From CAZEQD01 sp964514305 (GTDB taxonomy: Bacteria; Acidobacteriota; Aminicenantia; Aminicenantales; Aminicenantaceae): 13,322 nucleotides of DNA. The position numbers and the translations under genes are program-made. The notes under the pieces are model-generated. The model saw nothing but the letters and a program-made list of their open reading frames with translations. It was not told where the DNA came from and searched no databases. Shown here piece after piece: positions 7,514 to 13,322 of this stretch (positions are counted from its first letter, which is position 1; each line of letters starts with the position of its first letter). The DNA is taken from positions 1 to 13,322 of the forward strand of contig CAZEQD010000052.1 in NCBI GenBank assembly GCA_964514305.1, given 5' to 3'.

Positions 7514-7705
7514 ATTCCCTTCCCTCCTGGCACTACTCCCATCATTGCCTATGTTTCAGGTACTCTGGGAACGCTGATTGGAGCTGACCTAATGAATATA
7601 AAAATTGCTCAGCTCGGTGCTCCGGTGGCCTCTATTGGCGGGGCAGGTACTTTTGATGGCATATTTTTAACTGGCATCATCGCTGTTTTGCTGACATCTT
7701 TTTAA
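7514..7705 (+). pseudogene. C-terminal remnant of a DUF1614-family membrane protein gene
   Basis: After an in-frame TAA at 7511-7513, this frame encodes about 63 residues ending at TAA 7703-7705. The stretch includes TPIIAYVSGTLGTLIGADL, then LGAPVASIGGAGTFDGIFL and TGIIAVLL. These match the conserved C-terminal end of DUF1614 integral membrane proteins. There is no start codon or ribosome site. A neighbouring frame just upstream (7441-7510) reads WFIAVAALVFQSIIKN, which may be a further frameshifted piece. The rest of the protein is missing because the intact secreted-protein gene ends at 7418. It is a decayed gene. No function should be assigned, since DUF1614 itself is uncharacterised. Confidence 0.6.
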
Positions 7706-7890
7706 GAAAATTCTGTTTTTTTCAATAATGCAATCATCGTCTTTGTCTTTTCTTCAATCCCAGATCATCTTACAGCATTTAACCCAAAAATTCTCTTCTG
7801 TTTGCTCAGCCTCGGTAATGTAGAAATAGTTGTTTTTAACCAGAGTATTGGTGCTCCCCTGCCTTTTCCAATTGAAGCTTCACAGTAAAA
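7706..7890 (+). other. non-genic stretch with an unassigned open frame
   Basis: Immediately after the DUF1614 remnant stop, the same frame stays open for 60 codons to TAA 7886-7888. It reads hydrophobic pieces such as AIIVFVF and NVEIVVFNQSIGAPLPFPI. There is no ATG, no ribosome site and no recognised family. The reverse strand is also open here, so the openness may be chance. It could be another gene remnant or plain spacer. Confidence 0.2.
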
Positions 7891-7906
7891 AAAATAAAAT
7901 GAAGTA

Positions 7907-7931
7907 GAACTTTTTTCTATCCCCACACGTC
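7907..7931 (+). promoter_or_regulatory. putative ECF-type autoregulatory promoter
   Basis: GAAC at 7907-7910 (within AGAACTTTTTT) and CGTC at 7928-7931 are separated by 17 bases. This matches the general ECF promoter pattern of an AAC-containing -35 and a CGTC-like -10. The sigma factor start lies about 30 bases after a predicted transcription start near 7938. ECF sigma genes usually transcribe themselves, so position and pattern agree. The -10 lies inside a perfect 5-base-pair hairpin, CCACA/TGTGG (7923-7927 and 7933-7937). Confidence 0.42.
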
Positions 7932-7966
7932 TTGTGGATTGAAATTTAAGGTGACAGGAGAACTGA

Positions 7967-8587
7967 TTGAAGCCTGAAAGAGGCAATGAAATTCAGAAAG
8001 GTATTGCTCTAGATCATAAACTATTTAACGTGCTGTATGAAAAATATAACTCCTTGGTTTACAGCTTCGCTTATTATCTAACTCAAAACAGAGGCGAAGC
8101 AGAAGATTTATTCCAGGAGACCTGGATGCGGGTTATTAAAAATCTTCCTAAAGATTTGAATAATAAAAGATGCAGAGCCTGGCTGTTGACCATTACAGCC
8201 AACATTTACCGGGATGAGCTGCGTAAGAAGAGGATAAAAAGATTATTCCTGCTTCAAAAGTTTAGAGAATTTAAACATCATCAGAGAACATCAAATTTTG
8301 AACCTTCAGGAATGAGGCTAAACAAAAATGATCAAATGGAAAACATAAATACCAGCCTGGCCATTTCTCAGGCTCTGGCCAAACTGCCTGGGCGACAGCG
8401 TCTCGTCTTTATTTTAAAAGAAGTAGAAGGATTTCAACAGGCAGAAATAAGCCAGATTCTAAAAATGCCGCTGGGCACAGTAAAATCACTAATGTACCGG
8501 GCAGTCAGGCGGCTTCGGTGCATTTTATCTCTTTCCAAGACTAAAACTTCTCCCAATCCTTTAATAGGAGAACAAAATGAAATGTAA
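7967..8587 (+). CDS. ECF sigma-70 family RNA polymerase sigma factor
   Basis: This 206-residue alternative sigma factor has sigma2 at about 18-92, including AEDLFQETWMRVIKNL and RAWLLTITANIYRDELRKKR. A variable linker covers about 93-130. Sigma4 covers about 131-186, including ALAKLPGRQRLVFILKEVEG and the helix-turn-helix QAEISQILKMPLGTVKSLMY. The start is TTG at 7967: AGGAG lies six bases upstream and no better start exists nearby. Its 3' end overlaps the next gene by 11 bases, the usual sign of coupled translation with a cognate anti-sigma factor. An ECF-like promoter lies just upstream, implying autoregulation. It should direct core polymerase to envelope or stress genes once released from the anti-sigma; the inducing signal and regulon are unknown. 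Confidence 0.95.
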   Translation: MKPERGNEIQKGIALDHKLFNVLYEKYNSLVYSFAYYLTQNRGEAEDLFQETWMRVIKNLPKDLNNKRCRAWLLTITANIYRDELRKKRIKRLFLLQKFREFKHHQRTSNFEPSGMRLNKNDQMENINTSLAISQALAKLPGRQRLVFILKEVEGFQQAEISQILKMPLGTVKSLMYRAVRRLRCILSLSKTKTSPNPLIGEQNEM

Positions 8588-9071
8588 AGAAATTCAACAG
8601 TTAATCATCGACTCATCAGAAGAAGAATTAAGCAGCTGTAAATTAGCCTTAATAGAAAAACATTTACAGATTTGTAGTAATTGTGCAGCATTTAGAGATG
8701 ACATAAAAAATATTCGTGCTAACCTTAAAAACCTTCCTGTTTTCAAACCTTCTCCAGACTTTTTAAAACAAACTCAATCCAGATGCCAAACAGAAATAGC
8801 CAAAGCACATACTGTTGATCATAAATTCTCTTCTCGAGTTTCTTCTTCATCCTCGATTCCTTCTTATATATGGGCTGCTTTGGCAGTTCTGACTTCAATA
8901 ACAGCACTCTTTATCCTGCCCCAAATAAAAAACATCAACCTCATTGAGCCTCTTTCTTTTCAAAGCATTCTGGTTTTATCCTTAATTATTCAAAATACTG
9001 TCATGCTTTTCTTTACACCTATTCTGATAAAGAAATATCGAGTGAAAAATCATGATTTCAAGCAAATATAA
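8577..9071 (+). CDS. transmembrane anti-sigma factor with zinc-finger (zf-HC2/ZAS) domain
   Basis: The 164-residue protein opens with a zinc-binding anti-sigma domain: C3 near the start, then H29, C33 and C36 in HLQICSNC, the HxxxCxxC hallmark of ZAS/zf-HC2 anti-sigma factors. Two hydrophobic helices follow at about 96-114 and 129-150, so it should sit in the inner membrane with both the sigma-binding N-terminus and the short basic tail in the cytoplasm. Only about 14 residues separate the helices, leaving almost no periplasmic sensor domain. The ATG overlaps the sigma gene and follows AGGAG with good spacing. It should bind and silence the sigma factor at 7967. How the signal reaches it is unclear and may involve the next gene product. 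Confidence 0.92.
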   Translation: MKCKEIQQLIIDSSEEELSSCKLALIEKHLQICSNCAAFRDDIKNIRANLKNLPVFKPSPDFLKQTQSRCQTEIAKAHTVDHKFSSRVSSSSSIPSYIWAALAVLTSITALFILPQIKNINLIEPLSFQSILVLSLIIQNTVMLFFTPILIKKYRVKNHDFKQI

Positions 9072-9149
9072 ACTGGCAGTTAGATTATGCTGTTGTAAAT
9101 CAACTTCATGCCAAGGGATTGTCCTCAAGCATGAAGAAGGAGGTATTAA

Positions 9150-9689
9150 ATGGCCACTTCAACCGCCAAAACAATAGGGCTTATCCTACTGGTAGTCATT
9201 ATTATCTTTTTTGCTTTTCAGATGACTCCTCTAATTCTAACGCCTTTTGGCTTTTTCTCAGGCTTTCTTCACCTAATGAGAAATGCAGACATCGGCCGGA
9301 TAAGCTTCTGGCCGTATAGATTTTTTACTTTTACATCACTTTCTATTCTGTCGCTGGCCATGTTGGCAATCTGGATTCTGGTTATTGTCTGGGTTTATCG
9401 CGACGCTGAGCGGCGGGGTATGAATGGCGTGCTGTGGGCCCTTCTGGTTTTCATTGGCAACTTAATAGGACTATTGATTTATTTATTAGTCCGTTCCGAC
9501 AGCTTGGCAGCCCCTAAAACTCCACCAACAATCTCTTATTGTCCCAATTGCCAGGAACCAGTCTCTTCCAATTTTGTCTTCTGCCCTAACTGTGGAACAC
9601 GCCTGCAGCCTGTCTGTCCTCAATGCCATAAGCCTGTAGAAAAGAATTGGCAGGTCTGCCCTCACTGCGGCCACAAATTAATTGATTAG
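9150..9689 (+). CDS. membrane protein with cytoplasmic double zinc ribbon
   Basis: The 179-residue protein has three hydrophobic segments at about 8-30, 62-83 and 93-114. WVYRDAERRGMNG sits between the last two, a motif typical of PLDc_N-like small membrane proteins. After a short linker come two CxxC...CxxC ribbons: C131/C134/C145/C148 and C156/C159/C170/C173. The start ATG has an ideal AAGGAGGT site (9137-9144) with short spacing. It follows the anti-sigma gene by 78 bases on the same strand, so it is likely the third gene of the operon. A 7-base inverted repeat (9104-9110 and 9130-9136) abuts the ribosome site and could tune translation. A role in sensing or assisting the anti-sigma is inferred only from position. 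Confidence 0.9.
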   Translation: MATSTAKTIGLILLVVIIIFFAFQMTPLILTPFGFFSGFLHLMRNADIGRISFWPYRFFTFTSLSILSLAMLAIWILVIVWVYRDAERRGMNGVLWALLVFIGNLIGLLIYLLVRSDSLAAPKTPPTISYCPNCQEPVSSNFVFCPNCGTRLQPVCPQCHKPVEKNWQVCPHCGHKLID

Positions 9690-9876
9690 TTTAGCTGTAT
9701 TTGCGAAGGCGATTTAACTTTAAGAAAATATTTCTGTATTTAGAATGCAAAATTTTGTTTTTGAAAAGAGATTACGATGGCTACCTCCTTAAATCTAAAA
9801 TTGCGAACAAAATTGTACACTAGCCAATAAACAGTTCTCATATTCTAATCGTATTTAATGATATATAATTTTATTG

Positions 9877-11472
9877 ATGCTCAAACTCCATAAATCAGCA
9901 AAGATATTTTTTTTACTTTTTTTACTGCTTTCCTTCCCTTTCTGCAAACCCAGGAGACAAGTTCAAGTCACGCCTCAGCAACTGGCCGAATATAATCTAC
10001 AGCTAAAAAAAGCAGATAGCTTTTATCACCAAGGCTGCTACCTCTGTCTTAAAAAAGCTTTCCAGATCTACCAAAGTCTGCTTTCCTTTCCTCGTTTTCA
10101 AATAAAAATTAAAGAAAAATTACTGAAAACATCGCTCCTTTTGGTCCTTAGACAAAATGAAATGAGCACATTAGAGAATAAATATCAGGAAACAGCCTCT
10201 TCTCTCATCCAGAATAATCCCAACTTAGCTGAATTCCTGCCCTATTTAAAAATAGCCTACATCTTATCAAGGCAGAGAATAAGATTTATGACAATTTACC
10301 TCGAAAAAGAATCGGAAATAGAAAATTATTATACCTGGCTGGAGAAAAATGTTGAGGCTTTGAAGACAAAATTAAAAGAAAAATCAGAAGCAGAAGAATT
10401 TTATGCTTATTTCTATATTTCATTCAAAATAGAGTATTCTTCTTTCTTCAAAGAAAAAGAGAGCATTTCTCAATTAGGGGAAATATTTTCTAACTCCCCT
10501 CTAATTCAATATAAATTAGCCACCGCCTCCAAAGTTGACAAAAAGAAACTAACAGCTCTCATCGAAAAAGAACCAAAATTTTATGAAGCTTATTATTTTT
10601 TAGGTGAATTAGACTTAGCCTTGGGCAAAATAATCTCTGCCGAAAAAAAATTCTTGATTGCTCATCAGCATTTTCCTCATTCAATATCAACAATTATGTC
10701 TCTAACCAAAATTTATTTTGCTTTCGAAGAATTTGAAAAATGTCTTAAATTTAATGAGAAGGCTCTTCAGTTGGTACCTTCTTATAGAGAAGCTCTTTTA
10801 GGAAAAGCTATTAGTTTGAGTTATTTAGGAAGGTATGACCAAGCTATTAAATGCCTAGATAGACTCCTGGCTCAAGGCACATATCTCATGGGCGAAACAA
10901 ACTACTGGCTGGCTTGGAATGAGAATGAGCTGGGGCAATTTCAAAAAGCCTGGGAAGATATCGAATCAGCCAAAAAATATTTAATCGGCCACCACGAAGT
11001 TCATTCCTTGGCTGGTATAATCGCTTTCCAACTAGGGAAGATGGCTGAAGCTGAAAAAGACCTTAATAAGGCCATCAACCTAAATCCAGATGACGGTCAA
11101 GCTCTTCTTTATATGGGTAAGATAAAGAGCCAACAAAATTCCTGGAAGAAAGCTGGTTTTTACTTTGATAAAGCTGCTGCCTGCTTTGAAAATAATGAAA
11201 AAGCGATCAGCCAAAAAATAAAAGGCATTGAGAATTCTTCTCTTTCTGAGGAAAGAAAGAAAAAACTTCTTTTAAGAAAAAAATCACAGCTGGCCACAAC
11301 TTTTCTAACTCAAAGCACCTGTTATTATAATGCCGCAGCCAGCTACTTTAATTCAGGAATAAAGGACAAAGCCCTATCTCTTGCCCGAAAAGCAGCCATG
11401 CATAGAGCCTTCCACCAAAAGGCTGAAGAATTGATTTCTAAAATAAAAGGGCAGAAAGAAAAGAAGAAATGA
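9877..11472 (+). CDS. TPR-repeat lipoprotein
   Basis: The product is about 531 residues from the ATG at 9877; a TTG at 9874 precedes it directly, and the residue numbers here count from that TTG. A hydrophobic signal (11-23) ends in SFPFC, with Cys at 24. This is an imperfect lipobox, but basic residues and a linker follow it, so a lipoprotein is probable. The first 230 residues are helical and not assigned. From about 236 to 438 there are six tandem TPR units; the clearest is VHSLAGIIAFQLGKMAEAEK through LNKAINLNPDDGQA. A further TPR-like helix pair lies at about 479-512. The tail is lysine-rich. TPRs mediate protein-protein contacts, so a scaffold in the envelope is likely. No Shine-Dalgarno is seen; TATAAT at 9864-9869 would place transcription start near the ATG. 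Confidence 0.88.
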   Translation: MLKLHKSAKIFFLLFLLLSFPFCKPRRQVQVTPQQLAEYNLQLKKADSFYHQGCYLCLKKAFQIYQSLLSFPRFQIKIKEKLLKTSLLLVLRQNEMSTLENKYQETASSLIQNNPNLAEFLPYLKIAYILSRQRIRFMTIYLEKESEIENYYTWLEKNVEALKTKLKEKSEAEEFYAYFYISFKIEYSSFFKEKESISQLGEIFSNSPLIQYKLATASKVDKKKLTALIEKEPKFYEAYYFLGELDLALGKIISAEKKFLIAHQHFPHSISTIMSLTKIYFAFEEFEKCLKFNEKALQLVPSYREALLGKAISLSYLGRYDQAIKCLDRLLAQGTYLMGETNYWLAWNENELGQFQKAWEDIESAKKYLIGHHEVHSLAGIIAFQLGKMAEAEKDLNKAINLNPDDGQALLYMGKIKSQQNSWKKAGFYFDKAAACFENNEKAISQKIKGIENSSLSEERKKKLLLRKKSQLATTFLTQSTCYYNAAASYFNSGIKDKALSLARKAAMHRAFHQKAEELISKIKGQKEKKK

Positions 11473-11678
11473 TATCAATTCTGAAAACTGGATGAGGACT
11501 TAGAGAAACGATCTCTTCTTAATATAATCACTACTCCTACATTTTATTTATGTAATATAGTTTTTTATCTATCGCTGGTTATTATGGATATGGCAAGGTT
11601 ATCTCATTCCATCAACAGATTGTGGCTCAAAATAAAAATTGATAAAATCAAAAGGAGTAAAAAAAGAGAGAATAGCAA

Positions 11679-12140
11679 GTGATTAAAATCACCAAAAAGA
11701 AAATAGAATATATTTTTTTAGGAATAGCCCTTGCCGCTTTGTCTATAATAATAATAAAAAGCATTATAGCCTGGATGGAAGAAAAATCAGAAGAAAAAAA
11801 CCTTCTAAAATGGCTCGGCGTTTCTGTAGCAAAAGTCGAAGCTACTCTTCCACCTGGATTAATTATTGAAGTTTTCAATAAAGGTACAAGAACTATTGGC
11901 AGAACTCACTTCAGACTTATTTTCACTATAGAAGATAAAATTTTATGCAGTGTCAACGCCGATATAGGAAATTTCAAGCCTCAAAAAAAGAGAACAATAT
12001 CATTAAGATGTTCTCAAACTGATTCTTCTGCCAGGTACGAATTAGGAAGAACAGATAGGGTTAGTTATAAGCTTTTTGTATTCCCTGAATGGAAAAAACA
12101 ATTAAAGCCCATCAAAGGTGAATTTAAGTTAAAATACTAA
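11679..12140 (+). CDS. single-pass membrane protein with beta-rich exported domain
   Basis: The 153-residue protein begins at GTG 11679; an in-frame TAG lies two codons upstream, so no longer form exists, and GAGAG lies eight bases before it. A basic N-terminus (KITKKKIE) and a hydrophobic helix at about 11-30 predict an uncleaved anchor, with the rest outside the cytoplasmic membrane. Residues 58-137 look like a small beta-sandwich, with strands such as GLIIEVFNKGTRTIG and HFRLIFTIEDKILCSVNADI. They recall FxLYD or Ig-like domains that measure extended segments, but the similarity is only a pattern reading. Two cysteines at 90 and 111 could form a disulfide. It follows the TPR gene on the same strand after 206 bases. 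Function unknown. Confidence 0.72.
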   Translation: MIKITKKKIEYIFLGIALAALSIIIIKSIIAWMEEKSEEKNLLKWLGVSVAKVEATLPPGLIIEVFNKGTRTIGRTHFRLIFTIEDKILCSVNADIGNFKPQKKRTISLRCSQTDSSARYELGRTDRVSYKLFVFPEWKKQLKPIKGEFKLKY

Positions 12141-12169
12141 GATAATAAAAATTTTTTTAGTTTTTATCT
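12140..12169. terminator. possible AT-rich bidirectional terminator
   Basis: Between the convergent stops, the sequence AGATAATAAAAA...TTTTTATCT can fold into an A/T-only stem with one bulge and a T-rich loop. Its placement between convergent genes and the runs of T on both strands fit a bidirectional terminator. The stem has almost no G/C, so it would be weak. Confidence 0.3.
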
Positions 12170-12170
12170 C

Positions 12171-13301
12171 TTACTTCCAGATTACAGAATAGCGTTTGAC
12201 AAATCGATAGCCTTCTTCATCCTCATAAATAGTATACATCTTGTTTCGCTTCCAGAGCAGTGGTCTTAATTTAAGAAAAACCTTGGCGATATATCTTCCT
12301 TCAGGATCAAATAAATCGTAATAACTTCCTTTCCCCTCTTTTGTTTTCTCATAGGTTCTGACAAAAATTCTTCCCTGCTCATCACAGGTAAATTCTCTAA
12401 AGGCAGGGAAATTCTTGGGAAATTCTAATTTCACATCGGATGGAACTGGATTATCACCATACATATCTTTAATTATTTTGGCTTTATCACTTTTGGTGAT
12501 TTTTTCAGGATTGTAATCCTTAACTATCTTCTTTGTCAATTTTCCTTGAGGATTAATAATATTAAATTCATATTTTGTCGTAATTCCCCATATAATATTA
12601 TCTTCCTTATCGACACACCAATAAACTCGAGGGAAATAAGGATTGAAAACCGGTGGCTTGCCCACAGGGATAGAAGCGATAGTCAAAATTGGCTTAAGTT
12701 CAGAGTCAAATTTCTTCAATTCTTCTTTAAATTCCTCACCCATAAGAGTAAAGGCTGCAATTATATTTCCTGAAGTATCTACTTTTGGATTAAGCAACAT
12801 CCACATCTTACCTGCCGAAACTTCTTTAATAAACTGACCATCAAGGCTGAAGAAAAGAAGACGACGGGTAAGCATATCATTAACTAAAATCTTTCCCTCT
12901 GGAGTTATATGAATATCTCTTGGGCTTTGAACCTCTCCTGGCCCCTGGCCTTTTTTGCTGATAGTCCTTAAAAATTTCCCATTCTTATCATAAACTTTTA
13001 TATGGCTTGCTTTCCGATCCAGAACATAGATATTGCCCTGAGCATCAACCTCAAGCCCCACGGGTTCAAGAAGCATGTAATCTTCCTGGCCTTCTTTAAC
13101 TCCGATAGATAAATCCTCTTTTAATATTATTTGAGCTGGTTCTCCGGGGAGAGATGCCGGCATTTTGGGATTATAAACTACGGTTATACCTTTTTCTTTT
13201 TTTATTTTCACCTCTTCTCCATGAAGGAGCCCAGTTATAAATAAAGAGCAAAAAATAAAAAGACTGACCAAACTTATGTTTAAATAATATTTTAAGCTCA
13301 T
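12171..13301 (-). CDS. secreted 6-bladed beta-propeller protein (NHL-type), paralogue
   Basis: The 376-residue protein has a signal peptide at about 1-28 (hydrophobic 7-26, then LLHGEE). The blades include VGLEVDAQGNIYVLDRKASH, then VYDKNGKFLRTI, GQGPGEV at 118-124, ITPEGKILVNDM and SLDGQFIKEV. The order and the GQGPGE turn match the propeller at 1111-2268, so the two are paralogues, though clearly diverged. The ATG at 13301 is preceded by AGGTGG with short spacing, fixing the start; upstream promoter sequence lies outside the window. The gene converges on the membrane-protein gene ending at 12140. Export and a ligand- or partner-binding role are inferred from the fold; no catalytic motif is seen. 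Confidence 0.88.
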   Translation of the reverse strand: MSLKYYLNISLVSLFIFCSLFITGLLHGEEVKIKKEKGITVVYNPKMPASLPGEPAQIILKEDLSIGVKEGQEDYMLLEPVGLEVDAQGNIYVLDRKASHIKVYDKNGKFLRTISKKGQGPGEVQSPRDIHITPEGKILVNDMLTRRLLFFSLDGQFIKEVSAGKMWMLLNPKVDTSGNIIAAFTLMGEEFKEELKKFDSELKPILTIASIPVGKPPVFNPYFPRVYWCVDKEDNIIWGITTKYEFNIINPQGKLTKKIVKDYNPEKITKSDKAKIIKDMYGDNPVPSDVKLEFPKNFPAFREFTCDEQGRIFVRTYEKTKEGKGSYYDLFDPEGRYIAKVFLKLRPLLWKRNKMYTIYEDEEGYRFVKRYSVIWK

Positions 13302-13322
13302 TCTTTCCCACCTAATCTTCTT

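Noticed and set aside
7765..7986. Minus-strand 73-codon open frame
   Set aside because: It overlaps the sigma factor start and its promoter region, has no ribosome site and matches no recognised family; the opposite strand is also open here.
9119..9319. Plus-strand 66-codon open frame beginning before the zinc-ribbon gene
   Set aside because: It runs in another frame of the zinc-ribbon gene and encodes no recognisable domain, whereas the 9150 start has the ideal ribosome site.
11584..11682. Short open frame (32 codons) whose stop overlaps the GTG of the membrane-protein gene
   Set aside because: It has no Shine-Dalgarno and a composition like spacer; the overlap could hint at coupling but is not enough support.
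1..13322. CRISPR array, tRNA or rRNA genes
   Set aside because: Only one CRISPR-like hairpin exists with no spacers or second full repeat, and no tRNA T-loop signatures or rRNA segments were seen on either strand.

Overview
The window comes from an AT-rich, low-coding-density genome of a diderm bacterium. Two secreted 6-bladed beta-propeller (NHL-type) proteins, DUF885-type and TPR lipoproteins, a fragment ending in a beta-barrel C-terminal Phe signal, and several decayed genes fit the style of Candidatus Aminicenantes or a similar uncultured diderm lineage. That placement is an inference from protein families; no rRNA or marker gene is present. No tRNA, rRNA, CRISPR array or intact transposase was seen.

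Layout. Positions 1-134 (+) hold the decayed 3' end of an AlkD-like DNA alkylation repair gene. Positions 208-6291 form a minus-strand block: a small ECF-like sigma factor, an inverted-repeat (REP/MITE-like) element at 826-1040, a secreted beta-propeller protein, a COG4119-type Nudix hydrolase, a 92-residue winged-helix-like protein, a signal-less HExxH metallopeptidase-like protein, the 3' remnant of an outer-membrane barrel gene directly upstream of it, and a DUF885 lipoprotein peptidase. A divergent intergenic region with a good sigma70 promoter leads to a plus-strand block. It starts with an unrecognised secreted protein that has a calcium-loop motif and an EELLHxxxH motif. A DUF1614 membrane-protein remnant follows, and then a tight operon of ECF sigma factor, zinc-binding transmembrane anti-sigma factor and membrane-anchored double zinc-ribbon protein. 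A TPR lipoprotein and a single-pass membrane protein come next. The last gene (minus strand, convergent) is a second beta-propeller paralogue.

How the genes may work together. The clearest functional unit is the sigma/anti-sigma/zinc-ribbon operon at 7967-9689. An ECF-type promoter (GAAC-N17-CGTC) sits just upstream, which suggests an autoregulated envelope response. Most other intact products are predicted to be exported or membrane-bound, and three carry histidine/glutamate motifs typical of zinc peptidases, so the region is enriched in cell-envelope and peptide-processing functions. Three or more gene remnants in the spacers show ongoing gene decay here.
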